DNA of 64,000 bases from positions 434,001 to 498,000 of the forward strand of contig NZ_QFFJ01000001.1 of the NCBI RefSeq assembly GCF_003308995.1, in the 5' to 3' direction. Origin of the DNA: Chitinophaga flava (GTDB lineage Bacteria; Bacteroidota; Bacteroidia; Chitinophagales; Chitinophagaceae). Both the position numbers and the translations under genes were made by a program. The notes beneath the pieces were generated by a model that searched no databases, was not told where the DNA came from, and saw nothing but the letters and a program-made list of their open reading frames with translations. Shown one piece after another: positions 29,312-44,300 of the stretch (position 1 is its first letter; each line of letters begins with the position of its first letter).

Positions 29312-32300
29312 AAATTTGTCCAGCTGCTGGTATTTCACCTGACCTGTTAATCCGTAATCAGATGGAGTAGGTATGGTTGCTTGTTTGGCCTGTCCGGCAC
29401 AATGAATGATCAGAGATACCAGATGCTGATAATAGAGGGCCGCTATTTTTTCGATGGTATCCGCTTCATAATGTTTGCTGCTGTAGCTCCATACCAGGGT
29501 AAGCAGGCCATGCTGCACCTGTCCGTTTACCATTAGCCGTTCCCTCACCATGTGTTCCTTGCTGATATTCTCTCCGCCTAATTCTTTCGCAAGGAAAAAT
29601 TTACTGTCATTATCTGAAACAGTATCTATCTGACCGAGATAGTTAAACACAATATCCCAGGGCTGTATATGTTGTAATGCAGCTGTTTTATGGATATACT
29701 TTAATACACCATAACCAATGCCTTTGTCCGGCAACTCCCGTAATTGTTCCTTCACACTTTTAATCAATCCGCTTTCGTTGCGGCTGCCGGCATGTAGCAA
29801 TACGGGATACAGGGATGTAAACCAACCCACAGTACGATCTGTATTGATAGCAGTTCCCAGGTCTTCCCGTCCATGCCCTTCCAGTCCGATCACCACCTCT
29901 TCGCTGCCACTCCAGTCGGATAATGTGCGGGCCAATGCAGCCAACAGCAAATCATTGATTTCTGTTTGATAGGCTTTAGAGGCATCCTGCAACAGCTGGC
30001 GGGTAAGTTCTGTTTCCAGCCGCATGGTGTGGCTGTTGATATCTTTCATTCTGACTATCCCATCATAACTATTATCTACCGGTAAATGGTAAGCAGCTTG
30101 TACCACCTTCTCCCAATAACGGGCCTGAGATAACAGACGAGCCCCTTTGCTGTAATCCTGTAATTCATTATACCAGCCGCGGTAGGAGGCGCTTTTTGCA
30201 CCCAGGTCAACAGATTTACCGTCCAGTGCGGCCTGTAATAAACGACCGGTATCTTCCAGGAGAATACGCCAGGACACACTATCTACCGCCAGGTGATGAA
30301 TAACCAGTAATAAACGGTTATGGGATTCAGTCTGCGGGGTTTGGATAAACACCATTCGGACCACATCACCCGAAGCTATATCCAGACTTTGCTGATATTG
30401 TTCGCAGCAGGCAGTAATCGATAATGACACTGCTTCCGCGGGCACCTGGCGAAGATCTTCTGTTGCCAGCCTGCTGTAATGGGTACTGTATTGCTGTATC
30501 CATTCACCCTCTTTTTGATGATAGGCAAAACGCAGAGCATCATGTTGTTCCTGCAAACGTTGCAATACCGCTGAAAGTATTACTTCATCAATATCCTTAT
30601 CCAGTGCCAGTAACACCCGTTGGTTATAATGATGCATTCCGGCGGCATTCTCCAGCGCTTCTTCAAAGAAATGCTGCTGAATAGGGAGAAGCCCGGCAGT
30701 GCCTTCCAGGATGCCTTGCTCTCCGGCAGATGCCGCTGTTGCTCCTTTTCGTGCAGCCATCACCGTACTTAAACGGGCAACAGTAGGATACAGAAAGACT
30801 TCTTTCACCTGTAACTCATATCCTGCGCGCTTGGCACGGCTCACCATCTGGATCGTAATGATAGAATCACCGCCAAGGCGGAAGAAATTGTCGTGTATGC
30901 CTACCCGTGTTACACCCAATAATCCTTTCCAGATATCAGCCAGCAACTGTTCTGTTTCATTACGCGGTGCCACATATTCATCCGTTGATAATATTTCAGC
31001 GGATGGATCAGGCAATGCTTTTCTGTCTATTTTACCATTGGCAGTAAGTGGCAACGCATCCAATACGATCAACAAGGGCACCATATACTCTGGCAATTGT
31101 TGCTGCAGATAAGTAATGGCTGCTTCTCTGTCAAATTCTTTAGCCACTACATAACCTATCAGTTGTTTGTTTCCCTGCTTATCTGCCTTAGCTATTACTG
31201 CACACTGACTTACCTGATCAAATGATTGCAATACACTTTCTATCTCCCCTAATTCAATACGGTACCCACGGATTTTCACCTGTTCATCTGTACGTCCCAG
31301 ATAGGCTATAGTACCATCCGGCAACCATTTACCCGCGTCTCCTGTTTTGTACATCCGTTCTCCGGCTCGGAAAGGATCCGCTACAAATCTTGCTGCCGTC
31401 AGATCAGGACGGTTAAGGTATCCACGGGATACGCCAATACCTGATACACAGATCTCTCCTGTTATACCGGCAGGGCATAACTGTCCCTGATCATTCAGTA
31501 TATAAATGCGTAGATTCCGTACGGGTTTCCCAAGTGGCACGTTGTTATCACCGGGTGTTTGATACATAAAATGATGTGTGATATCATCAGACGCTTCAGT
31601 AGGACCATAAGCATTCACAACAGGTATCTTACCATAATCTTTATGGCTGAACCATTGTTCCAGCAGAGATCTACGTACAGCCTCACCCGTTACCAGCAGG
31701 TATTGCAGCCTTGTCAACGTTACACCTGTTTCCTCCTGCAATACAGCCGACAGATAAGAAGGCACTAACTCCAGTATGGTCACCGCATCTTCCTCTACCT
31801 GTTTTATCAGCCCGGATGGCTGTAACACCAGATCATCCGAATAAATAACAGTCCGGCCTCCGCATAGTAAGGCAGCAAACATCTGCCATACAGAAATATC
31901 AAATGTGTAGGATGCAGTAAAGGCTAACACCGTACCTGCGTCCATCTCCAGATCATCAATTTTTGCAAACAGGTGATTGAGCATGCCGCGATGCTCTACC
32001 AGCACACCTTTGGGCTTACCAGTGGAACCAGAGGTATAGATTACATAAGACAGATCTCCCGGAGCGGTGATATTTACCGGAGCAATAACCGGTTGATTCT
32101 CCAGTATATCCGGGTTATCCGGGTTGATCACAAGCGTCTTGCCGGCAATATCAACTGGCTTATTACAGATCATTACTCCGGCCGCCGCATCTTCGAGGAT
32201 ATAGTGAATGCGCTCATCGGGGTAGTTGGGGTCTATTGGGATATAGGCGCCGCCTGCCTTCCATATACCCAGGATGCTGACAAGCATATCCACGCCTTTA

Positions 32301-35300
32301 TTCAGGCAGATAGCAACCAGGCTGTCTGTCGTAACACCCCTATCACGAAGATAATGGGAGAGCTGATTAGCCCGCTCGTCCAGTTCCCGGTAGGTCAATA
32401 CATTATTTTCATGCACCACCGCTATTACCTCGGGGCTCTTCAATACCTGTTCTTCAAACAGCTGTACAAAATGTTTGTTTGCTCCATAGTTTACAACCGG
32501 TCCACTCATCCATTTCGACAACAGCTGTTCGTCCGGCTGTGTGAGGATAGGGAGTATGCTGATCTGCCGGTCCGGTGTTGCCGCCACTGACTTTAACAAC
32601 TGCGCATAATGAGCTGCCATCTGCAGTATGGTGGCTTCTCTGAACAATGCCTTACTGTATTCTATTTCCAGTATAAAACCTTCAGCTGTTTCTATCACAC
32701 CAAAAGTCAGATCGAATTTGGTAATCCTGTGTTCTATAAATTCAGCGGATACAGTAATATCTTTCAGGCGAACAGGCTCCAGTTCTCCAATATTCTGTAA
32801 CTGAAACATTACATCAAATAGTGGGCTGCGGCTGAGGTCACGTTCTTCTACTACCAGTTCCACCACTTTTTCAAATGGAAGGTCCTGGTGTTCATATGCC
32901 GACAACAACATCGTTTTCACCTGTTGCAACAATGTGGTAAACGACAGGCTGCCATCTACCCTGCTGCGCAACGCCAGCGTATTTACAAAACAGCCAATCA
33001 GCTTGTCAAATTCATGAAGACCACGTCCTGCCACGGCACTGCCTATACAGATATCATCCTGGCCGGTATAGCGGTATAGGAGGACTTTGAGTACAGACAA
33101 CATCGTCGTGAATAAGGTAACACCCTGCTGCTGACTATATCGCCGCATGGCATCGGCCACTTTAGCATCCACACTGTAATGCACCTTCCCTCCGGATTGA
33201 TCCTGCATGGCAGGTCGCTGGTAATCCAGCGGAAGCTCCAGCGGCGTTATTCCACTCAGACGTTCCTTCCAGTAAGTCTGCTGACGTTCCAGCACCACAC
33301 CACTAACATATGACCGCTGCCAGAGTGCATAATCAGCATATTGCAGTTCGAGGTCAGGTAATAACACCTCCCTCTCTTCAGCATAGGCTGTATACAATAC
33401 AGACAACTCCTCCATAATAACAGGCATAGACCAGCCATCAGCAGCAATATGATGCAATACCAGCGCCATCACATACTCTCCCGCTGCCACCTGCAACCAA
33501 CCTGCCCGCAGCATATGATCTGCTGACAAAACAAACGGATGTTCCAGGAAAGAAGTTACATCAACCGGCGCACTAATAGTATCCATCGCCCAGCTGTTTG
33601 CAGGCAATACTGACTGATAAGCTACGCCATCTTCTTCAACAATCACCGTCCGCAACACCTCATGGCGGTTGATGATAGTTTGCAGCGCACGCTCCATAGC
33701 AGAACGGCTTACGTTACCCTTCAGCTTCAACACCATTGGAATATGATAATGTACACTGCCTTCCAGATGATCAATAAACCACAAACGTTCCTGGCTATAC
33801 GATAATGGAACACGTGCCGGCCGGGGCTGAGCAGAAAGTACCGGCAACGGAGTATTGTATTCTTCCTGTGCAATAAAAGCTGCAAGAGCAGCTACAGACG
33901 GATAACTGAACAGATCTTTTACAGAAAGGGCCGTCTGCAGTTGTTTTCGAATGACCGTTATTAATCTTATCGCCAGCAATGAATGCCCACCCAGTTCAAA
34001 GAAATTATCGTGTACACCTATACGTTGTATCTGCAACTGTTCCTGCCATATAGCAGCCAGCGTATGTTCCATCTCATTGCGCGGAGCTGTGTATGTATCC
34101 ATTGAGGCACTTATTTCCGGCTCCGGCAGTTTTTTCCTATCCACCTTACCATTGGCTGTCAGCGGAAGTGTTTCCAGCGCTACCCATAACGCCGGCACCA
34201 TATAATCGGGCAAATGTTGTTTTAAGTAATTCATTACCGGACCTTTATCAAAGCCCGCAGCTGATGGCACCACATACCCCACCAGCTGCCTGGTACCCGA
34301 ACCATCCTGTTTGGTATGTACCACCACTTGTTTTACCAGACCGCTTTGCTGTAGTACCCGTTCTATTTCACCTAATTCTATGCGGTAGCCACGCACCTTC
34401 ACCTGTTCATCTGCACGGCCCAGGTACAGGATATTGCCGTCAGGCAACCATTTAGCCGTATCGCCGCTGCGGTACATGGTTGCTCCAGGTTCATCTGTAA
34501 ATGGGTCCCTGATAAACCTTGCAGCCGTTAATTCCGGGTTGTTCAGATAACCGGCTGTAACACCAGCACCACCGATGTACAGCTCTCCTTTAACACCAAC
34601 AGGTACCGGATGGCCTTCATTATCCAGAATATAAACCCTCACATTGGCGAGTGGTTTACCTATGGGTAAAGTTCCTGTTGGGTAAGACCTGCTTCCCGTA
34701 TATTGATAAATCAGTGCAGAGATGGTGGTTTCCGTAGGTCCGTAGATGTTATAGAAATCAACATAGCTACTCCATCGTTCAGCCAATTCACTACGGCATG
34801 CCTCTCCTCCGGATACAATCCTTTTTAATGCACTGTATTTGCCGGCTGTAATATTGGAGAGCAGCCCGGGTGTAACCTCCAGATGCGATATACGTTGTTC
34901 ATGTAAGAGCTGTTCTAATAACGTCATATCAGCCAGTACCTCCTTATCTGCCAGCACCACCGTTACCCCATTCAACAGGGCAAAGAACAGCTGCTCCACA
35001 GAGGCATCGAAGCTATAATCCGAAGTCATCAATATTCTTTCTTCCGGTGTTATCTGATATGCTTTGCTCTGGCAGTGTATCAGGTTTACTACACCACGAT
35101 GCCTGGCGATCACCCCTTTGGGTTTGCCGGTAGAACCGGAAGTATAAATCACATAAGCTGCCGCTGAGGACTGAACCTGTCTGCTAAGCGCAGTAACAGG
35201 GAAGGTATCTATCTTATTCCTGTCTCCATCCAGCAGGATAATAATCCCAGTATTATTCTCCACTGCTCCTTTGCTGGCATGGCTGCTTAATATGACCTGT

Positions 35301-38300
35301 ACATCTGTATCTGTGAGTATATGACTGATCCTTTCCGATGGGTAGTCCGGGTCTATAGGCACATAAGCTGCACCTGCCTTCAGGATGCCCAGGATACCCA
35401 CAATCATCTCCAGAGACCTTTCTATACATATACCTACATATGTTCCGTTGTTTACACCGATATGTTGCAGATAATGCGCCAGCTGATTGGAGCGTTGCTC
35501 CAGTTCGTTGTAGCTAAGCGTTTGTCCGCCTGCCACGACTGCAGTCACCAACGGATGAAGGACAGCTTGTTCAGCAAATAAAGTATCAATCGTTTTATCT
35601 TCCGGATATGCTTCAACGTTATCATTGAAGGTTTTCATCAAATCAAGTCCATCTTCCTTATCCAACAGTTTCAATGTGCCGATGCGTTCTTCCGGTGCTT
35701 GTATTACCGCCCGCAGCAATGCCTCATACTGCCCAATCAGTTGCACAACCGTTTCTTCACTAAACAGATCCGCGAAATACTGGATAGTCCCCAATAAGCC
35801 GTCCTGGCTTTCCTGCAGCGACAGCGTCAGATCTAACTGAGAAGTGGTACGTGACACCGGTACTTCTGACAACTGTACATCACCAAAACGAAGTGCTGGC
35901 AAATCAGGCATGTTCTGCCATACAAACATCACCTGGAACAAAGGATGACGGGTAAGATCACGGGTAGTCACCACAGCTTCCACTACTTTTTCAAAAGGAG
36001 CTTCCTGATGAGCATAGGCATCCAGCGTGGTTTGTTTCACCTGCTGCAAGAGTGTAACAAAGGAAGGATTATCCTTCAGATCACTCCGCAACACCAGCGT
36101 ATTAATGAAGAAGCCTATCAGCCCTTCTACTTCCTGCTGGGTTCTTCCGGCCGTAGGACTTCCTACAGAGATATCTTCTTCACCAGTATAACGATACAAC
36201 AACACCTTTAAGACCGTCAGTAACGTCATATACATGGTCACGCCCTGTTGTTGTGAAAATGCTTTCAGCTGCGCTGATAAATCACTATCCAGCTGGAAGT
36301 ACTTATAGGCTCCCCGTTTGCCGGTAAAGGGCGTCCGGGGGTAGTCATAAGGCAATTGCAGTACATGCGTCTCCGTTAGCTTGTTTTTCCAGTACCCGAG
36401 TTTTTTATCCAATAAAGTGCCGGAGAGATGTTTGCGTTGCCAGATAGCATAATCAGCATATTGTATAGATAACTCTTCCAGTTGTGCAGGTCGCTTGTTT
36501 AAGAAGGCACTATACAGTTCCACCAACTCTTTTATAAGGATAGCCGAAGACCATCCATCAGAAGCAATATGGTGCAATGTAATGACCAGAACATGTGTTG
36601 TTTCTCCCAATACGATAAGCTGTGCCCTTAATTTATGGTCTGTTGACAGATCAAACGGTGTTTCAATAAACGACCGGATATGTTCCTCCAACAGATCCTG
36701 ATTTAAATTAGCCAGCCCCTCCGTTATTTGTAACTGCCACAAACCCGCATCCAGTACATGTTGGTAGGCCGTACCTTCTTCTTCCGTGATAACGGTCCGT
36801 AGTACCTCATGACGGTCTACAATTGTTTGCAGAGCCATGGACAAAGCTATACGGTCAAGTGTTCCTTCCAGCTTAAAGGCTGCAGCAACGTGATAGTTGG
36901 TGCTTCCTTCCAGCTGATCGATGAACCATAAACGTTCCTGACTATACGAAAGCGGGATGCGACCCGGCCTTTCCTGGCGGGTTACCGCCGGCATCAATAC
37001 ATTACCGGCACGCTGATCTAACTGTGCTGATAACTGGCTGATAGTAGGATAGTCAAAAACATCAGCAATCGTTACTTCTACCGACAGCTGTTTACGCATC
37101 GCCGAGATGAGGCGGATAGCCAGCAGCGAATGCCCTCCCAATGCAAAGAAATCATCGTGTAGCCCTACCTGTGGTACCTCCAGCAACAACGACCAGATAG
37201 CGGCAAGCGCTGTCTCCAATTCAGTAACCGGCGCTGCATACGTGCTGGTAGCCACACCGGCTGTTTCCGGATCCGGTAAAGCACGACGGTCAATCTTTCC
37301 GTTGTTCAGCAGCGGGAATTGCTCCATCACCACCAGCTGTGCCGGTACCATATAGTCCGGTAACTGTGCTTTTAAATAAGATAACAAATCAGATTTATCA
37401 AATGCACGTGCAGCCGTAACGTAACCCACTAATGTTTTGGCCTCTCCTCTTACCACCACAACACCCTGTTCCACACTTTCATAGGCGTTCAGTGTACGTT
37501 CTATCTCCCCTAACTCTACCCGGTAACCACGGATCTTCACCTGATCATCTCCACGGCCAATGAACAAAATGTTGCCGTCCGGAGCATACTTCACGATATC
37601 ACCCGTGCGGTACAACCTACCTCCTTCCAGGAAGGGATCATCGATAAACCGTTCTGCTGTGAGGGTTTCATTATGAAGGTAGCCCGCAGCCACCCCATCA
37701 CCACCGATGTATAACTCTCCCGGAATACCTGCAGGACACAGTTCCATCGCAGGGCTCAGTACATAAACACGGGTATTGGAGAAAGGCTTCCCTATAGGAA
37801 TATGCGGACCATAGACAGCATGATCATTCACCACATGCAGTAATTTTCCGATAGTCGTTTCCGTAGGACCATAGTGATTAACAATCGTACATCCTTTACC
37901 GGTAGCCTGTATACTATCTACCACAGCCGTTTCCAACGCCTCACCTCCAAATATCAACAGTTTTTCCGGTAACAGCAGCCTGTCCGGAGCCGATACCGCT
38001 TTCCAATAGGAAGGCACCACCTTGATACAATCTATCCGATGAGATTCGAAATAAGTATGCAGTTTTTCACTATCGTTGATAAAGGCCTTGGAAAAGAGAT
38101 GTAGTTTTCCACCGCTGGCCAGTGAACCATATAACACGGTATTACCCAGATCGGTCGCGATACCGGTCAGCAAAGCAAAGGAATGGCAATCTGTTATGGG
38201 AACAGCCGCCTGCAAACCGGACAGGTAATCAGTCAGATTACGATGGGTGACCATTACACCTTTAGGCGCTCCTGTACTGCCGGAGGTATAGATCACATAC

Positions 38301-41300
38301 AACAACTGCTCAGCTGATGGACGGGGAAGAGAAAGGATTGTTTCCACAGACAGTTCTTCATCCAGTGAAACCACCTGCGCCATGGTAGAGGGCAACAGGC
38401 CGCGACAGGTACTACTGCTGACTATCAGCGTAGCGGCGGTATCCTTCAAAATATAACTAATCCGTTCCTGCGGATAATCCTGTTCAATAGGAACATAAGC
38501 GCCGCCGGCCTTCAGGATACCCAGGATGCCTACTATCATATCGGCGGAGCGCTCTATGAACAGCGGCACTAACGTATTGGCACCTACGCCGTGGTGATGC
38601 AGATAAGCAGCTAACCGGTCAGAGCGTTGGTTCAGTTCCTGATAACTCAGTGTTTTTCCTTCAAACACCAGCGCAGTGGCTTGTGGCGTACGGGCTACCA
38701 CAGCTGCAAAGTTATCCAGGATAGTTTGATCTGTCCCTGTTAATGTTAACTGATTATTGGCAGATAATAGCAGCTCCCGTTCTGTAGAGGTTAACAGCTC
38801 AATATTGTTAATATGCTCCACCTGATCATCTACTATCTGCAAAAGCACATGATTGAACTGTGCAGCGATCTGTTGCACATAAAACGTGTCCAACAGATCA
38901 TTGTTATAACTAAATAGCAGTCGGGTGGTTGTTCCTGTATGAATGATGATGGTCAAAGGATAGTTGGTATGCGGATGGGCGGCCAGGTTGGTTATTTTCA
39001 GCTGCCAGTCTTTCAATGCCAATACACTGTTCAGGGGATAATTCTGAAACGTGATGGAAGTATCGAACAGATCTCCTGTAATGCCGGTACGCTGTTGAAT
39101 ATCCTTTAATCCTGTATATTGATATTTGCGGCTTTCCTGCTGACTTTCCTGCAGTTGCTGCAACCATGCAACGATACCATTCTCCCGCTCTACCGTCGTA
39201 TATAGGGGTAGTGTATTGATAAACATACCAACCCGCTGTTCCACTCCCTGCAACTCTTCCGGCCTGCCGGCAACGGTGATGCCAAATGCGATATCCTTAC
39301 GGCCTGTATAACGGTACAACAGGTAACTCCAAACGCCCTGCATCAACGTATTTTGTGTAATATGATGACGACGGGCATATAACGCAATCCTGTCAGACAC
39401 CAACGTATCCAGCTGTAACAGATGTTCTTTATAGACGCCCACTCCCTTTGTACGGCCGGCTACCGCTCCAATGAAAGGCAACAGGCACCCCTCACTCATC
39501 GTACGCAGGTAATCACTCCAATACTGCAATGACTGGTCCTTATCCTGATAGTCGAGGTACCGGATAAAATCTCCGAACCTGTCTTCTACCGTGGCGGCTG
39601 GCTTTTCGCCCGTAATAGCCGTCTCATAATACTGCAGCAGCTCAGCAAGCAATATCGGCAAAGACCATCCATCCAACAGAATATGATGGAATGTCCATAT
39701 TAAGCGGTAGTGATCATCTTCAAGCCGGATCAGACAGAAACGCGTCAATGGAGCCTGGTTAAAATCAAAGCCCAGCCGGCGATCGGCTTCTTCATATTGG
39801 GCTATCGCTTTCTGTTGCTCGCTTTCGTTCAGATGCCGGTAATCCAGTACTGTTACTGGCAATTGTACATCCCTGAGCACACACTGTACCGGAACGCTGA
39901 ATTCATCGTAATAGAAAACGCTGCGCAGGATGGTGTGCTGTTGTACCAGATGCTGCAGACCCTGTAAGAGTATCGTTTCGTTGAACGCTCCCAGATCACA
40001 GGTCAATTGCTCAAGATAGACATCTGATTGCTGATTGTACAATGAATGAAACAGAATACCTTCCTGCAAACCAGTCAGGCGATACAAACCAGTCAACTGC
40101 TGGCGGCGTGACATACCACCGTAAGGAGCATCCAAAAATTTATCCAATGCTTCATGATCGATATACGCTCCCAGCCCATAGTCCGCAGGAGTAAATGAAA
40201 CCGCCCGTTGAGAAGCACAGTGATCGATCAGCATCTGCAAATTGGATAAATAATCCGATGCCAGCTTTTCAATACCGGCGAGGCTATAATGCCTCGTGCT
40301 ATAACGCCAGTTCACTACCAGCACACCTTCCTGGATATAGCTGTCGATTGCTATTTTTTCATGAACCCGGTGTTCCTCACTGGCAAAAAGACTCAGCGAT
40401 TCCATAGGAGCACTCAGCCAGGCATTCCGGGCCACCAGGCTATCCAGTTGCCCGAGGTAGTTAAACAGGATATCCCAGGGAGTATTTCCCCGCAGGGAGG
40501 CCACCTGGTTGATATATTTCAATACGCCATATCCTATGCCCTTGTCGGTTATTTTACGTAACTGCTCCTTTACCTCTTTTATCAGCGACGCATTGTTATT
40601 CCTGGTCTTCACCTCCAGCAATACCGGGTACATACTGGTAAACCAGCCAACGGTACGGTTGATATCAATGCCGGTAGTAATGTCTTCCCTGCCATGTCCT
40701 TCCAGCCCCACCACTACACTATGGTTGTCATTCCATGCTGTGAGTGTTAAAGCAAGTGCGCTTAATAAAATATCATTGATCTCTGTATGATAAGCTTTAG
40801 GTGCCTCCTGGAGCAGGCTTTGCGTTTGTGCCGCATCCAGCTTTATTACCAGACTTGCTGTATCAGCCATGGTAACCGGACCCTCATAAACATTTTCTAC
40901 GATTGAGGGAGTAAACCTTTCCGTGATTTTTTCCCAGTAGGATTGTTGGTTTAATAAACGGGGCAATTTACTGTAGTCATCCAATGCATGATACCACTGG
41001 CGATAGGAACTACCTTTATGTCCCAATACACTGGTCATTTCAGCATCATCAGCATTCAGCAGTAATACAGCATCTTCCAGTAAAATCCTCCAGGATACAC
41101 CATCTACAGCAAGATGGTGCACAATCAGCAGCAAACGGTTCTCTTCTTCCTCATCGGGGGTGAACACCAGTACAGCCTTAAAGAGAATACCATTTCCGAT
41201 ATCCGTACTGCGCTGGAACTTTTCTCCCTCAACTGCAATGCTGGCAGACAAGAAAGCCGGGTCGGTACCCCGCAGATCCAGTATTTCCAATGCAGGCTCC

Positions 41301-44300
41301 TCACTTCCGTATGTCTGTTCCCAGGTACCTCTTTGGTATTGATAGCCGAAACGCAAGGCATCGTGATGACGCACCAGTTGAGTGATAACCCTGGATAGTT
41401 TATCCGCGCTGGCAGTCTTGCTTACTTTCAGTAACAGGCTCTGGTTGAAATGAGTTCCGGTGTTGTTTGTTGTTTCAAAATAAAACTGCTGTACAGGCAA
41501 TAATCCGCTGTTGCCGGTCAGTATTCCCTGTTCGCCGACAGTCCTGGTATTTTCCTGTTTCAACAGAAAAGCTGAAAGCGCAGCAATTGTTTGACAAGCA
41601 AATAAATCGCGGGGTTGTAATTCGTAGCCGGAACGCCTTGCACGGCTTACAACCTGAATTGTAATGATAGAGTCACCACCCAGCTCAAAAAAGTTATCGT
41701 ATATCCCTACCCGTGACACAAGCAGCAATTCCTGCCAGATATCCGCCAGTATTTGTTCCCGTTCATTGCGGGGAGCTACATAGTCCTCCGTCAGTAGTTC
41801 ATGTACATCAACAGCGGGCAAAGCTTTTTTGTCCACCTTACCGTTTGTACTGAGCGGCAATTTATCGAGGGGTATCAAAAAGGCCGGCACCATATATCCC
41901 GGCAGTCTCGACTGCAGATAGGCCAGGATAATATTTTTGTCGAAATCTCCCCGGGGCACTACATAACCTATCAATCCCTGGTTATCAGCCCTGGGCACTA
42001 CCACAGCCTGACTTACCAGTTCGCATTGCATCATTACACTTTCAATCTCACCTGTTTCGATACGGTAGCCACGGATCTTCACCTGGTCATCTTTTCTGCC
42101 CAGATATTCGATATTCCCGTCCGGCAGCCATCTTGCCTGGTCGCCGGTACGGTACATTCTTGCATGTGCAGTATGCGCAAACGGATCATTGATAAATTTC
42201 TGAGCCGTTAACTCAGGGCGGTTAAGATATCCGCGTGCCACCTGTACTCCGCCGATGTGTAGTTCTCCTGGCACTCCTATTGGCGCTATGTGGCCAGATG
42301 CATCCAGTATGTACAGAGATGTGTTGGCAACGGGTTTCCCGATAGGAACCATTTCAGGGCTGACATCATCTTCCGGCACTGGCCAGCAGGTTACATCAAT
42401 GGCAGCCTCCGTAGGGCCGTACAGGTTATACAAGCCGGCGCGGATTTTTTTCTGTTTGAATGCCTGTACCTGCTGCGGCAACAAGGCTTCACCACTACAA
42501 AGCACACGTCGCAAACCAGGACAATCACCTGTTTTAATATTCTCCAGAAAAGCATGTAACATGGAAGGCACAAAGTGAATAGTGGTGATACCCTGTTGTG
42601 CAATAACTGCCTTCAGATAATCAGCATTCCTGTGTTCTTCCGGTAGGGCAAACACCAGCTTGGCACCGGTGATCAGCGGCCATAACAACTCCCATACAGA
42701 TACATCGAAACAGAAAGTAGTTTTCTGTAGTACCGCATCAGTGCTATCCAGCTTAAAATAATCCTGTGTCCACAGCAATCTGTTTAACAGCCCTCCATGC
42801 TCATTCATTACACCTTTGGGCTGACCGGTAGTACCGGAAGTATAGATTACATATGCCAGGCTGGCCGGAGTAAGGGAAGTAGATGGTGCTGTATTGGGAT
42901 AATCATCTATACTGCTGCGATCATCATCCAAAGTGATCACCTGTATGTTGCCTGTTGCGTGCAAACGTGAAGCTGTGGCTCTATCAGAGAGCAGCCAGCC
43001 AGCACCGGTATCTGAAAGCATAAAACGGATCCTGTCTTCCGGATAATCCGGATCGATAGGTACATATGCAGCTCCTGCCTTTAAGATTCCCAATATGCCT
43101 ATTATCATTTCCACAGAACGTTCCAGACAAATCGGCACTAATGTTTCCTCTTTTACACCCAGGCTTTGCAGATAATGCGCCAGCTGATTGGAGCGCTCTT
43201 CCAATTGCTGGTAGCTGATAGCAATATCTTTAAATACCACCGCGGTGGCCTCAGGTGTACGCGATACCTGGGAAACAAACAGGTCCAGCCATGTTTGGTC
43301 CGGAGGATATGCTACCGCAGTAGCATTGAATGCAGACAACAATTCGTGTTCTTCTTCATCCGGCAGAATGCTGATCTGCCCCACAGGTGCATCCAGACTA
43401 TCTTTAAACTGATGCAGAATATGCATAAGACGCTGCGCGATTAAAGGCATCTCTTCTGCAGAAAAGAACTGTGCCTGATAATCCATCCTCAGCTGTATCG
43501 GCTGTTGTTTACCATAATCCTTCCACATCAGCTCCAGCGGGAATGAAAGGTCCGGATTAGATAGCGTGGAGGTAGTCGCTTTTACACCTCCTTCCATTTG
43601 TATCTCAAAATCAAGCAGCGCATAGTTTACGATCACTTCAATCAGGTAATCGTTGATATGGCCGATCTGCATCATTTTTTTCAGATCGCTGACAAGATAG
43701 TTCTGATAACGATAATCTTCCCTTTGAGAAGAAGCGATCTGTTTCAACAGCTCTATCAAAGTAATATCCGGCTGATAAATCCCTTTAAAAGGAATAACAC
43801 CCATAAAAATACCGGGGATGGTCCGTAATTGTTTCGTTCTTCTTTTATGTAACGGAACACCAAATATGATAGAAGTCTGCAATGTCGATTTAGCAAAATA
43901 GATCAATAATGCAGCTATTGTCAATTGCTGCAAACTCACGCCTGACCGCTTTTCCAATTCGTCCATCCAAGCTCTGTCTTCATTTGCGATATCCAGCAGA
44001 TAAGTACCTCCCTCTTTCTGATGCGCAGTACCTTGTCTTTTCTTCAGCACGCTATCCGGTTTCTCACCGATTCTTGTTTTCCAGTAAGCACCCTCTCTGG
44101 CATAGTCTTCAGATTGATAATAGGCATGGGCCTTGATAGCTTCATCCCGATAGGAAGGGAAGCTGAATGTTACCTCCTCTCCTTTTACCAGTGCATTATA
44201 CTTTTTGGCAACGTATTGGAAAACAGCGGCAAGGCCTATACCATCTATTAACAGATGATGATGTTTAAAATACCACCAATACTCTCCTTCATTTATGTTG

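Noticed and set aside
4030..38720. Large repeats as insertion sequences or transposons
   Set aside because: They follow NRPS domain borders, stay in frame and have no transposase or terminal inverted repeats.
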